DNA from: an uncultured Anaerolineae bacterium
GTDB taxonomy: Bacteria > Chloroflexota > Anaerolineae > CG2-30-64-16
DNA: 64,000 nucleotides
Assembly (NCBI GenBank): GCA_937124585.1
Contig: CAKZKT010000147.1
Span: 1-64,000 of the forward strand
Direction of reading: 5' to 3'
Positions 9,105 to 17,819 of the stretch are shown here, one piece after another. The translations under genes were made by a program, and so were the position numbers. A model generated the notes under the pieces. The model was not told the origin of the DNA and ran no database searches. It saw only the letters and a program-made list of their open reading frames with translations. Numbering within the stretch: the first letter of the stretch is position 1; every line of letters starts with the position of its first letter.

Positions 9105-10205
9105 TCAGGCCGCGCGCCATAGCCCCAGAGTCGCCACTTCCACCAGCGCCCGCAGGTTCGCCAGGGGCGTCTGCGGCGGCACCATGTCGCCGGCCGCCAG
9201 AATGTAGCCGTGCGGCCCGCCCTCACGACATTTGCGGATCGCCTCCTGCCGCACCTCCTCCGGCGAACCATTGGCCAGCGTCAACGTGTTGACGCCGCCC
9301 ATCAGGGCAACCCGATGGCCGATGCGACGCCTGGCATCGGCCACCTCGACCCCGCCGAGCGGATCGAGCGGCTCGACGACGTGTGCGCCGGTGTCGGCCA
9401 TCATCTCCAGGATCGGCCGGGAATTGCCGCAGATGTGAATGTAGATCAGGATGCGGTGACGAAAGTGGGCGCAGAATTTGCGATAGGCCGGCAGGCAAAA
9501 CCGCTCGAAGTGTCGCGGGCTGATCAGGCTGGCGCTGGCCGCAGGATCTCCGATGTAGAGCGCATCAATACCGGTCGCCAACAGCTTCTCGGCCCGGCGG
9601 ATGATCGCCTCGGCCTGCAGGTCCATCACCGCGTGCACGAAATCGGGGCGTTCGTAAAAATCCATCATGGCCTGCTCCCGACCCCGCAATGCCGTGTAGG
9701 TGTTCATGGTGATGCCGCCCGGCGCCGAAGCCACGAAGAGGTCGGCCACACGCGCACGCGCGGCGGCGAGGAGCGCCATCTTCTCGTCGGTGAACTGCGC
9801 CACCATCGTCTCCAGCCGCTCACGCGCCTCGGCCAGCGTCTCGATGGCCGGAGCGGGCCGATCGGGCACGAACTCGCCGCCGCCGTGCAGGTCAATGCGG
9901 CCGCTGCGTTCACCGCTCTCGGGGTCGAACACGATCAGCGCATCCTGCTCGCGGCGAACGCGCATCGGCGCCGGCTTGACGAACAAGCGCAATCCGTCGC
10001 AGCCGATCTCTCGCGCCAGACGGATCACGACCTCGTAGATGTATTCCGGCTCCTCGACGCAGCGCCGCATCCCCTCGATCCAGTCGCCGCCGCGGCCGTC
10101 GCCGTACAGGCGCACCGCTACGTCGTGGCAGATCTGCGGCATGGTGGGGATGCGGTCGGTCGGCTCACGCCGCATCGCGGCAGCCATCAGTTGTCGCGAA
10201 TTCAT
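9105..10205 (-). CDS. Uroporphyrinogen decarboxylase/MtaA-like protein
   Basis: The 366-residue protein has a UroD/MtaA-type TIM barrel (RREPTDRIP near the N terminus, IYIHICGNSRPILEMMADTG, and a C-terminal GYILAAGDMVPPQTP). True haem-pathway UroD is unlikely in a sugar operon. The closest biochemical group is the corrinoid methyltransferases MtaA/CmuA, which bind zinc with HxC plus a later Cys. HxC (HICG) is present, but the usual Cys before the VPPxTP loop reads Asp (GD). The start ATG 10205 has GGAGAG upstream and overlaps the aldo/keto reductase stop (ATGA). Function is unknown; a distant homologue occurs at 24603-25730. Confidence 0.75.
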   Translation of the reverse strand: MNSRQLMAAAMRREPTDRIPTMPQICHDVAVRLYGDGRGGDWIEGMRRCVEEPEYIYEVVIRLAREIGCDGLRLFVKPAPMRVRREQDALIVFDPESGERSGRIDLHGGGEFVPDRPAPAIETLAEARERLETMVAQFTDEKMALLAAARARVADLFVASAPGGITMNTYTALRGREQAMMDFYERPDFVHAVMDLQAEAIIRRAEKLLATGIDALYIGDPAASASLISPRHFERFCLPAYRKFCAHFRHRILIYIHICGNSRPILEMMADTGAHVVEPLDPLGGVEVADARRRIGHRVALMGGVNTLTLANGSPEEVRQEAIRKCREGGPHGYILAAGDMVPPQTPLANLRALVEVATLGLWRAA

Positions 10206-11200
10206 GGCGTCTCTCCGGTCGCGGTGCGCGTGGCTCCTTCTGACGCGTCCGTCTGCCACGCCGTGCTGTCGGCCGGCCAGGTGCCCGGATGGAGCTGAGC
10301 CTCATCGTGCACGATGATCTCCCGGATGCGCGCCATCAGGTCGGGCGAGAGGGGCGGCTGCGCTGCGAACGCCAGCGCCTCCTCCAGCTCGCCGATGCGC
10401 GCCGTGCCCACCAGCGCAGTGGCGACGGCCGGATGCGCCAGCACATAGCGATAGGCCAGCGCGGGCAGGCTCAGCGCGGCGGCATCTGCCAGCTTCGCCA
10501 GCCGGGCAATCGCATCCCGCAACTCGGCCAGCTGTGCCGGCAGATACCGATAGCGATGCGTCAGTGTGCCGCGCAGCAGCACCGAGCGCACCACGATGCC
10601 CACGTCCAGGCGCTGCGCCAGCGGCAGGACACGCGTTTCCATCCGGCGATCCACAGCGCTGTACGCGATCTGCAGGCAGTCGTAGCGGCCGTCCTCCAGT
10701 GCCAGCAGCGGCGCCTCCTCGCCGTAGGTGCTGGCGCCGACGTAGCGCACGTGGCCGGCTCGCGCGGCGTCCTGCATGGCGGCGATCAGCTCGCCGCGCC
10801 GGATCTCCTCGGCGGAGGCGCTGTGGAGCAGCAACACATCCAGGTAATCGGTCTGCAGGGCAGCCAGGCTGGTCGCCAGCGACTTCTGCACATGCGCGAC
10901 GAGCGCCCGGCCGCGCACGTCCTCCGGGGCCGGTGCAACCTTGCTGCACAGGATGTACTCGTGACGGCGTGTCTTCAGCGCCCGGCCGATCACCTCCTCG
11001 CTCGTGCCGTAGGCGCGCGCGGTGTCAATGAAATTGACGCCCAGATCGAGCGCCCGATTGAGCAGCCGTGCCGCGGCAGCCTCCTCGGGCCGCAGATGCT
11101 CCCCGGCGACGGGCACGCCGTAATTGAGTCCCAGCTCCACGGTGCCGAGAGAGATCTCCGAGACCTGCAGGCCGGTGCGTCCCAGGCGACGATAGTTCAC
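10202..11200 (-). CDS. Aldo/keto reductase
   Basis: The 332-residue cytosolic NADPH-dependent oxidoreductase starts NYRRLGRTGLQVSEISLGT. It has the catalytic tetrad area GVNFIDTARAYGTSEEVIGRAL (Asp, Tyr) with Lys in ILCSKVAP and His in LLLHSAS. The C-terminal ALVGTARIGELEEALAF is the cofactor-binding stretch. It is likely to oxidise or reduce a sugar-type carbonyl in the surrounding pathway. GTG 11200 is chosen because AGGAGGGG lies immediately upstream; a longer in-frame extension overlaps the preceding SDR gene and looks non-coding. A second AKR of the same type is at 55014-56000. Confidence 0.88.
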   Translation of the reverse strand: MNYRRLGRTGLQVSEISLGTVELGLNYGVPVAGEHLRPEEAAAARLLNRALDLGVNFIDTARAYGTSEEVIGRALKTRRHEYILCSKVAPAPEDVRGRALVAHVQKSLATSLAALQTDYLDVLLLHSASAEEIRRGELIAAMQDAARAGHVRYVGASTYGEEAPLLALEDGRYDCLQIAYSAVDRRMETRVLPLAQRLDVGIVVRSVLLRGTLTHRYRYLPAQLAELRDAIARLAKLADAAALSLPALAYRYVLAHPAVATALVGTARIGELEEALAFAAQPPLSPDLMARIREIIVHDEAQLHPGTWPADSTAWQTDASEGATRTATGETP

Positions 11201-11208
11201 AGCCCCTC

Positions 11209-11997
11209 CTACCACAGAGTCCAGCCGCCGTCCACCAGAATGTTCTCGCCGACGACGTGCGCCGACGCGTCGCTCGCCAGATAGACGACCAGTCCTTTGA
11301 GGTCCCAATCGTTGCCGCTGCGGCCATCGGGCGCCATCGCGACGTAATTGCGCTCGAAGATCGGCTGTTTGCCCGGCGCCCAGAAGCCGCCCGGGCTGAT
11401 GCAGTTGACCCGCACCCCGCGATCACTCCAGGTGGCTGCCAGATAGCGCGTCATGTGGATCAGCCCGGCTTTGGCCACACCGTAGGCGATCGGGTTGCGC
11501 GGGATTTCGGCACCCTCGTAGATGTGCCTGTACGGCGCCACCACGCCGTAGATCGAGCCGATGTTGATGATGCTGCCTTTGCCCTGCCGGAGCATCTGGC
11601 GGCCCACGACCTGGCACAGATAGAACACGCTGTTCAGTGTGGCGTGGATGGTGTATTCCCATGCGGGCGGCGGGAAATCCTCGGGCGCATGGCTGGCTGC
11701 GCCGGCAATCGAATTGACCAGCACATCAATGCGACCCCAGCGCGCCAGCACCGCATCGGCCATAGCCTGCACCGAATCATAGACAGTAGCATCGAGCGGC
11801 ACGGCCATGGCCTGGCGATGCTGCCGGCTGAGCTCAGCTGCTTTGGCCTCGCACTTCGCCAGATCGCGCGAAGCGATCACAACGTGCGCGCCGGCCTCGG
11901 CGAGGGCGGTGGCCATCTGGAAGCCGAGCAGGCCTGCGCCGCCCGCCACCACGGCCACGCGGCCGTCCAGGCTGAAAAGCTCTTGTACCGTGGGCAT
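11209..11997 (-). CDS. Short-chain dehydrogenase/reductase
   Basis: The 262-residue SDR has the NAD(P)-binding motif as GGAGLLG (residues 19-25), the Asn of LVNSIAG, catalytic Ser148 (NIGSIYG), and Tyr172/Lys176 (AYGVAKAG). The C terminus ([19 protein letters not shown]) is the usual classical-SDR ending. The N terminus [17 protein letters not shown] resembles gluconate 5-dehydrogenase-like and KduD-like enzymes, so oxidation of a sugar acid or polyol hydroxyl is likely (inference). ATG 11997 follows AGAGGAG. The AKR start is 8 bp beyond its stop, so the pair is co-transcribed. Confidence 0.88.
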   Translation of the reverse strand: MPTVQELFSLDGRVAVVAGGAGLLGFQMATALAEAGAHVVIASRDLAKCEAKAAELSRQHRQAMAVPLDATVYDSVQAMADAVLARWGRIDVLVNSIAGAASHAPEDFPPPAWEYTIHATLNSVFYLCQVVGRQMLRQGKGSIINIGSIYGVVAPYRHIYEGAEIPRNPIAYGVAKAGLIHMTRYLAATWSDRGVRVNCISPGGFWAPGKQPIFERNYVAMAPDGRSGNDWDLKGLVVYLASDASAHVVGENILVDGGWTLW

Positions 11998-12053
11998 GGG
12001 CTTCGCTCCTCTGTGCGGGCCGGCCGCCGAATCGCCCGGCCGGCCCGCAGCCA

Positions 12054-13007
12054 TCACAGGGTGTACCAGCTGAACTCCTCCACCGACGCCGGCCGGATGT
12101 CTGCTGCCAGCGACTCCGACAGGTAGAGCTCGGTGGGCGCCATCTGGATCATCGTCGCCGGGATGAGGGGCGTGGGCGGGGTGAAGGCTGCAAGGCGCAC
12201 AATGAAACGCTGCCAGGAGACCATCGAAACGCCCACCCGAAACGCGTTCCAGGAGCTACGCAGCCGAGCGCCCAGATACTCGGCCGGGCCGATGGTGGCG
12301 CCCTGCGGCGGCACCAGCGACCAGTCGCCGCTCATGCCGAACTCCGGGCCCAGCGAGTTCTGCAGGATGCTGAACGGTGTCAGCTTCACGAGGCGCGGGC
12401 CGATCTTCACCCACTCAGCCATTGGCATGGGCGGAAACGCCTCGGAGCCCGGCTCGATGTAGGCCACGTGGCCCGACCAGCCGATGCCGCCGTAGCAGAC
12501 ATCTGCGCCGCCCAGGTCGGCGATCATCTTGCCGTAATCCCGGAAATTCGCGTTCGTCGGCCCCTGGAAATGGTCTTCCGGCGGCCGCAACGCCGGGTCG
12601 AGCTTGCCGTAGAAGTTCACCTTCATGTTGTACAGGAACGAGTTCGGCCAGCTCTCCGGCGCGATATTGCCGTTCTCATCGGCGTATTCGTCCATGTTGA
12701 AGGTGTAAAGGTGATGGCAGGGCACGCGATACTTGTTGCACAGATAAGCCACCCAGGCATAAAGTGGCTCGGGTTGCGGCAGGATCAACACCAGCCGCCG
12801 GCCCTCATCGGTGGCCTGCTTGATCCGGCCGAAAATGTCGTTGACCAGGCGGAAGGCGAACTCATCATCGCGCAGGATGATGATCTTGAGGTTCGGGTGT
12901 TGGAAGTTTGCCAGCTCCGCGCGTGACACGCGTCGGGCTCGCGCACATGCCTCCTGATCCTGAAACGGGTGCCACGTCGGCATACGATAGGTGAATCCTG
13001 CGAGCAT
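12054..13007 (-). CDS. NagB-like glucosamine-6-phosphate deaminase/isomerase family protein, altered active site
   Basis: The 317-residue protein belongs to the NagB/6-phosphogluconolactonase fold. It keeps FNMDEYAD (D106/E107, matching E. coli NagB D72/E73) and a [15 protein letters not shown] loop (H180, E185, matching H143/E148). The loop residue matching NagB D141 (usually DGH) is Ser178 here. It is also longer than NagB (266 residues), with an extra N-terminal ~35 residues. It may isomerise or deaminate an amino-sugar phosphate different from GlcN6P, or be a non-deaminating relative. ATG 13007 has AGGAGG upstream. The sugar kinase precedes it, giving a plausible phosphorylated substrate. 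Confidence 0.8.
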   Translation of the reverse strand: MLAGFTYRMPTWHPFQDQEACARARRVSRAELANFQHPNLKIIILRDDEFAFRLVNDIFGRIKQATDEGRRLVLILPQPEPLYAWVAYLCNKYRVPCHHLYTFNMDEYADENGNIAPESWPNSFLYNMKVNFYGKLDPALRPPEDHFQGPTNANFRDYGKMIADLGGADVCYGGIGWSGHVAYIEPGSEAFPPMPMAEWVKIGPRLVKLTPFSILQNSLGPEFGMSGDWSLVPPQGATIGPAEYLGARLRSSWNAFRVGVSMVSWQRFIVRLAAFTPPTPLIPATMIQMAPTELYLSESLAADIRPASVEEFSWYTL

Positions 13008-13037
13008 TATGGCCTCCTGAGACAATCCGACGAAATC

Positions 13038-14534
13038 TCAAACGCGCGATTCGGCCGACGGGAAAGCGGCCATATGCGGCCAGAACGCGCGATAGCGCGC
13101 GAACTGCGCCTCGCCAAAGCGCCGATCCGCGGGCATGAACCGCCGCGCATCGGCAAGCACGAGCGGTGCGGCCGCTTCGGCGTGCGCGAAAAGCCCGACC
13201 CCGACACCGGCCAGCACAGCCGCGCCCCAACCGGCTGCCTGCGTCATGGCCGGCACGACGACCTCTCGGCCGGTCACATCGGCCACGATCTGCGGCCAGA
13301 GAGGGCTGCGCCCGGCGCCCCCCACCATCGTCAGCCGGCCGACATCAACGCCGTTCGCCGCCATCTCCTCGATGGCCCAGCGCAGCTCACAGGCCGTCCC
13401 CTCCATCACGGCCCGGCTCAGGTCGGCGCGCGAGTGCGCCAGGGCCAGGCCGGCCCAGCCGCCCCGGCCGCCTGCCGTGGCGCTCGTGTGTCCGCCGGTC
13501 GGCGGATAGAAAAGCAATCCGTGTGCGCCCGGCCCGGCCGCGGCCGCGGCCCGATTGATCACCGCGTAGCGATCCGCGCGCTCCGGGCCGACATCGGCCC
13601 ACAGGTTGTCGGCCAGCCATTCCAGCGCCGCGCCCACTGCGCCCAGGCTGCGGATCGCGCCCCAGCGGCCGGGCACCGCGTGACAGCTCAGCGCCAGGCC
13701 GCTGCGCCGCCCGGCCTCCAGGCTGGCGGGCACGGCCAGCAGCACCCAGGCCGTGCCACAGGAGAGCAGCGTGGCGCCGGCCGCGGTCACGCCCGCGCCG
13801 ACGGCCGCGCAGTACTGATCGTGCGCGCCGTTGAACACCGGCAGCCCGGCCGGCAGGCCGGTGCAAGCCGCCGCGTCGCCGGTCAAACGGCCGATCTGTA
13901 CGGCAGACGATGCGATCGGCGACAGCTGTTCGCGACGAATGCCGGCCAGCTCCAGCAGCCCGTCATCCCAGTCGGCCGTCTCGATGTCGAACAGCTGCGT
14001 GATGCTGGCGTCCGACGGGTTCATGCACCAGCCGCCCGTCAGGCGCCGGCCGATGAAATCGTTGACGAAAGCGAAGCGACGGACTGCCCGAAACCGCTCA
14101 GGCTGATGCCGGCGCAGCCAACGGATATGCTGCAGCGGCAACCCGGCCATCAGCGGCCAGCCGGTGCGGCGATAGATGGCCTCGCCCATGCCGGCCTGAG
14201 CCAGCGCCTCGTACTCTGCCTGCGCACGGCCGTCCATCCAGCTGAGCGCGTTGCCGAGCGGCCGGCCATCTGCATCCAGGGGGATCGTCGTGCCACCCTG
14301 CGACGACTGCGCCAGCGCCAGCAACCGGTCGGCCGGCCGCAGCGCGGCCGCCACGGCGCGCAGCACGGCAACGACGGCCGACCAGAGCGTCTCGGGATCC
14401 TGCTCGACCCAGCCCGGCTGCGGAGTGATCAGGCCGTAGGCGTGGCTGGCCATCGCCTGCAGGTGACCTTCCCGGTCGAAAAGGAAAGCCTTTGTCGCGG
14501 TCGTGCCGACGTCCAGCCCCAGCAACAGCTCCAC
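13038..14534 (-). CDS. FGGY-family carbohydrate kinase (xylulokinase-like)
   Basis: The 498-residue ATP-dependent sugar kinase shows the FGGY/actin-like fold. It has phosphate-1 motif GLDVGTTATKAF at the N terminus, GWVEQDPETLW, and the catalytic-loop area NGAHDQYCAAVGAG. The adenosine motif VGGAGRSPLWPQIVADVTG lies in the C-terminal half. Homologues phosphorylate xylulose, ribulose, gluconate, erythritol and similar substrates; the substrate here is unknown. GTG 14534 is preferred because GGAGGG is 8 nt upstream. It should supply the phosphorylated intermediate for the NagB-like and aldolase proteins encoded next to it. Confidence 0.9.
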   Translation of the reverse strand: MELLLGLDVGTTATKAFLFDREGHLQAMASHAYGLITPQPGWVEQDPETLWSAVVAVLRAVAAALRPADRLLALAQSSQGGTTIPLDADGRPLGNALSWMDGRAQAEYEALAQAGMGEAIYRRTGWPLMAGLPLQHIRWLRRHQPERFRAVRRFAFVNDFIGRRLTGGWCMNPSDASITQLFDIETADWDDGLLELAGIRREQLSPIASSAVQIGRLTGDAAACTGLPAGLPVFNGAHDQYCAAVGAGVTAAGATLLSCGTAWVLLAVPASLEAGRRSGLALSCHAVPGRWGAIRSLGAVGAALEWLADNLWADVGPERADRYAVINRAAAAAGPGAHGLLFYPPTGGHTSATAGGRGGWAGLALAHSRADLSRAVMEGTACELRWAIEEMAANGVDVGRLTMVGGAGRSPLWPQIVADVTGREVVVPAMTQAAGWGAAVLAGVGVGLFAHAEAAAPLVLADARRFMPADRRFGEAQFARYRAFWPHMAAFPSAESRV

Positions 14535-14553
14535 CCTGGCCCTCCGTCCGGCC

Positions 14554-15600
14554 TCACGCTGCGCGGCCCAGCAGCCGGGCTGCGTTGCCGTAAAACACAT
14601 CGGCCACATCGGCTGCGCTCAGCCCCACCGCCTCGGCCGCCTGGCGGAAGGCGAACAGCTCCTCATACAGGAAGAAGGAAAGCTGCTGTGCCTCGGCAGG
14701 GCTCACCGCCCGCATGTGGGGATCATCGGAAATGTCGCCGTAGAGATCGGGCGGCACCAGGTTCACGTAGAAGCCCTGCTCGCAGATGCGCCGCATGCGC
14801 ATGCGCGTGATGGGCAGATCGCTGCCGAAGAGCACGCGTTGCGGCCCCACGGCTTCCAGCGCGGCCCGCATCACCACGGCGTTGGTGTTGGCGCTGAAGT
14901 CAAAGCACATCGTCCGCGAGGCGGCCAGGATGTCGAAGGCCTCGCCGATATCCTCCTCGCAGTAGGCGCGGCCGATGTGGGCGATGATGAGCTGAACGTT
15001 GGGATAGCGCCATTCGATCTCGAGCATCTGAGCCAGGTTGACCGGATCGCGCAGACGGGCGGGCCGCGGGATGTGCAGCATGACGATCCAACTGTGCGCG
15101 TTGGCGACCTCCAGATGATGGCGCGGCAAGAAGTCGTAGATGGTGATCTCGGCCGCAGGAATGTGCGCGGGCGCCAGGTTCAGGTAGGGCTTCAGGCCGA
15201 CAAAGCCGCCTGCGCGCACACGGCGCGCCAATTCCTCGCCGGACCATTCGGGGAGCGTCACCAGCAGGCCGGGCAGGCCCTGCGCGCGCATCGCCCGGCT
15301 CAGGTAATCGCCGGCGCGCTCGTGGTCCATCTCGCGTTCGGGCCAGCCCAGCAGCAGGGGCGTCACTTCCTGTTCCGGCAGCAGCAAGCGGTAGGTTTCG
15401 AGCAGCGCCTCCACCGGATTCTCGTCGGCGACGCGATTGGGCCAGGTGGGCCCCCGTGGCCGACGCTCGCTCTGCTCGCCGGCCCGCATGAACGCCTTCA
15501 GCCAGACATGGGTGTGGCAATCTATGATCCGCCGCGGCAAGAAGTCCGCCAGTCGCTCAGCGTAGAACCGACGATCCACGTCGGTCACGGGAAAAAGCAC
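14554..15600 (-). CDS. Amidohydrolase 2-type TIM-barrel metal hydrolase
   Basis: The 348-residue protein is a metal-dependent hydrolase/decarboxylase of the amidohydrolase-2 group. The HxH motif is in RIIDCHTHVW, later His ligands in VMLHIPRP and IIAHIGRAY, and the Asp in VLFGSDLPITRM. Relatives hydrolyse lactones and amides or decarboxylate aromatic acids, so the substrate is open; a sugar lactone or amide would suit the operon. The start is GTG 15600, with AGGAGGG just upstream and the aldolase stop 9 bp before it. Three amidohydrolases in this window (also 25741 and 30285) belong to this broad group. Confidence 0.82.
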   Translation of the reverse strand: MLFPVTDVDRRFYAERLADFLPRRIIDCHTHVWLKAFMRAGEQSERRPRGPTWPNRVADENPVEALLETYRLLLPEQEVTPLLLGWPEREMDHERAGDYLSRAMRAQGLPGLLVTLPEWSGEELARRVRAGGFVGLKPYLNLAPAHIPAAEITIYDFLPRHHLEVANAHSWIVMLHIPRPARLRDPVNLAQMLEIEWRYPNVQLIIAHIGRAYCEEDIGEAFDILAASRTMCFDFSANTNAVVMRAALEAVGPQRVLFGSDLPITRMRMRRICEQGFYVNLVPPDLYGDISDDPHMRAVSPAEAQQLSFFLYEELFAFRQAAEAVGLSAADVADVFYGNAARLLGRAA

Positions 15601-15609
15601 GCTGCCCTC

Positions 15610-16422
15610 CTAGATCAGGCCGTAATGTGCGGCCGCCTCGGCCGGCGTCGCCCGGCCCTGCACCACCGCTTTCAGCCCGGCCAGAAAGTCGGCAGGCCGC
15701 TCGGCTTGCAGCACGTTGCGGCCGAAGACGACGCCCCTGGCGCCGGCCGCGACTGCGTTGGCGGCCAGATGCAGCGCCTCGATCTGGCGAGGCAGCTTTT
15801 CGGCGCCGAGCGCGAAGATCGGGATCGGCGTGCCCTCGACCACTTCGGCGAAACGCTCGCCCGTGTAAAAGGTCTTGATGGCATCAGCGCCCAGCTCGCA
15901 GACAATGCGACAGGTCTTTTTGACGTAGTCGTGAAACTCATCGCTCCGGCTGCGCAGGTCGTTGGCCGGGAAGACCTCGCCGATCAACGGCATCCCCAGA
16001 TCGGCCGCCTGTTCGGCCAGCGCGGCGAACACGCGCACGTTTTCCGCGTCATGCGTTTCGCTTTCGGTTCTCAGCGTCAGACTGGCCAGGAGCACATCGG
16101 CGCCCGTGCGCACGGCCGCAGCCGGCGAGCAGGCCGGCACGATGCGGGCCTCCCGGTAACCCCATGGCTCGCAGTGGATGGTGTTCCAGTTGAGCCGCAC
16201 GATCATGGCCGGGCTGCCCCGGCCGCAGAAGAGGTCGCCGGTGAAGCGCACCATCTGCGGCGCCAGCAGCACCGCGTCGGCCGCTTTGAGACGTATGGCA
16301 GCGGCCGGGAAATCCACCAGCCCGGCCATGGGGCCGAAGGTCTGGCCATGATCAATCGCCACGACGACGGCGCGTTGGCCGTCGCCGAACAGCTTGCTGA
16401 GACGAATTGCTTTTCCGGTCAC
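15610..16422 (-). CDS. Class I aldolase, DhnA/LsrF/DeoC-type
   Basis: The 270-residue protein is a class I (Schiff-base) aldolase of the DhnA-type FBA/LsrF group. It shows VVVAIDHGQTFGP near the N terminus and the lysine-containing strand DAIKTFYTG. The phosphate-binding end is GARGVVFGRNVLQAERP. It should cleave or form a ketose phosphate, or act as a thiolase-like LsrF. GTG 16422 has GGAGGAGGAA upstream. The 86-bp leader to the previous gene contains a 7-bp hairpin (16476-16482/16491-16497). With the HpcH aldolase at the end of the run, the operon holds two mechanistically different aldolases. Confidence 0.85.
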   Translation of the reverse strand: MTGKAIRLSKLFGDGQRAVVVAIDHGQTFGPMAGLVDFPAAAIRLKAADAVLLAPQMVRFTGDLFCGRGSPAMIVRLNWNTIHCEPWGYREARIVPACSPAAAVRTGADVLLASLTLRTESETHDAENVRVFAALAEQAADLGMPLIGEVFPANDLRSRSDEFHDYVKKTCRIVCELGADAIKTFYTGERFAEVVEGTPIPIFALGAEKLPRQIEALHLAANAVAAGARGVVFGRNVLQAERPADFLAGLKAVVQGRATPAEAAAHYGLI

Positions 16423-16508
16423 AAGTTTTCTTCCTCCTCCGATAGTGCGTTGAGCCACACGCGGTCGAAAACAACGGCCGCGGTCGAACTCGCGGCCACA
16501 GCCCGAAC

Positions 16509-17657
16509 TCACGCCAGGTTGACGACCCGGCCGTCGCGGTACGCTTCCAGCGCCGCGGTGAGCACGAGATGATGCTGGTGCGTCTCCTGGGGCGTGGCGC
16601 AGCCGAACGGCTGGCGCATCTGCTCGCCATGCACCAGCTCATCGCAGAACGCGGCGAGCATTTGCAGGATACTGTCTGGGAAACCGAATTCGAAGATCGC
16701 GCCGGTAATGGCCGCGTACGCGGACTGATAGCCCAGATCGAGCACCTCCCAGCTCTGCGGCCGGCCCGGCCGGTACGTCATAGTGCGCAGGGTGCGCGGC
16801 TGTTTGGTGCTGAACTCGGCCGAGAATTCCGTGCCGTGGATCTTAATGAACCAGGTGTTCATCTCGCCCGGCGCGATGCGCTTGGTGCTCAGCAGCAGCG
16901 GGAAGCGTTGGTCGGCAGTGCGCACCTCGCATGTCAGCACGGCGTTGTCCCACGTGTCGCAGGGCACCCGCCGACCTGTGGCGTCTGGCCGCTCGGTGAC
17001 GATCTTCGAGAGGACAGCGGCCACGGTGGCCGGCATCCAGCCGAAACGCAGCGGAATGTGGAGCACATGCATCCCCAGGTCGCCCAGACAGCCGTACTCG
17101 CCGTTGAACTGCGCCTGCCGTTTCCAGTTGATCGGCTTGTTGGGGTCCAGGTCGCTGGAATGCCAGAAGCCGGCCTCGACCTCGATGATCCGACCGAAGC
17201 GCCCTTCCTGCAGGAAGCGGATGATCTGGTAGGCGCCGGGATAGAAAGGGAACTCCGACGAACAGCGCGCGAACACGCCGGGCCGGCCGGCGAGCGCGGC
17301 CAGGATGCGCTCGTTGGCGGCCAGGTCAATGCCGAACGGCTTTTCGCCCAGCAGGTGCTTGCCGGCTGCGATGATGTCGCAGTAAACCGACGCGTGCAGA
17401 TGATGGGGCAGCGCGCAGTAGACGGTATCCACTTCGGAGCTGGCGAGCAGATCGCGGTAATCGCTGACAGCCACGCGGACGTCGGCGAAGTTCTCCTGAA
17501 ACCAGCACAGGCAGGAAGGTCGGGTGTCGGCCACGGCAACCAGCTGCGGCCGCACATCCATGTCGGGCAGATGGGCCCAGCGTTGGATGGCGCTGGCGAA
17601 CTCGCGCGCCATCAGCCCACAGCCGATGATGCCGAAACGAAGGGTTTGTGCAGTCAT
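16509..17657 (-). CDS. Gfo/Idh/MocA-family oxidoreductase
   Basis: The 382-residue enzyme is an NAD(P)-dependent sugar or cyclitol dehydrogenase. The Rossmann motif is FGIIGCGLMAREFA, the family motif with the conserved Lys is GEKPFGIDL, and a long C-terminal substrate sheet includes CLGDLGMHVLHIPL (catalytic Asp/His region). Typical reactions oxidise a hydroxyl of inositol, glucose or N-acetyl sugars to a ketone. It is next to a class III aminotransferase, so keto/amino interconversion is a reasonable inference. ATG 17657 has AGGACGG upstream. The intergenic stretch before it carries an inverted repeat. Confidence 0.9.
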   Translation of the reverse strand: MTAQTLRFGIIGCGLMAREFASAIQRWAHLPDMDVRPQLVAVADTRPSCLCWFQENFADVRVAVSDYRDLLASSEVDTVYCALPHHLHASVYCDIIAAGKHLLGEKPFGIDLAANERILAALAGRPGVFARCSSEFPFYPGAYQIIRFLQEGRFGRIIEVEAGFWHSSDLDPNKPINWKRQAQFNGEYGCLGDLGMHVLHIPLRFGWMPATVAAVLSKIVTERPDATGRRVPCDTWDNAVLTCEVRTADQRFPLLLSTKRIAPGEMNTWFIKIHGTEFSAEFSTKQPRTLRTMTYRPGRPQSWEVLDLGYQSAYAAITGAIFEFGFPDSILQMLAAFCDELVHGEQMRQPFGCATPQETHQHHLVLTAALEAYRDGRVVNLA

Positions 17658-17673
17658 GAGAACCGTCCTGTTG

Positions 17674-17819
17674 GCGTGAAACGTGAGGCGTCGGCGTCAA
17701 ACATGGCAGGTGTTGGGCGAGATGTGTGGCGCAGAAAGAAAGGCGACATACGAACCCTGAAGGCTTCTGGCTCGCCGCGTTCAGCCCCCTGGCCTCCGGT
17801 CCCACGCCACGTTTCACGC
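17674..17819. repeat. Intergenic inverted repeat bounded by GCGTGAAACGTG
   Basis: GCGTGAAACGTG (17674-17685) and its exact complement (17808-17819) bound 122 bp between the Gfo/Idh gene and the aminotransferase; the right arm overlaps the aminotransferase stop. Words of the same type (GTGAAACGT) recur in the spacers at 44507-44516, ~46010-46020 and 57238-57250, marking a low-complexity dispersed repeat found between genes. Confidence 0.55.
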
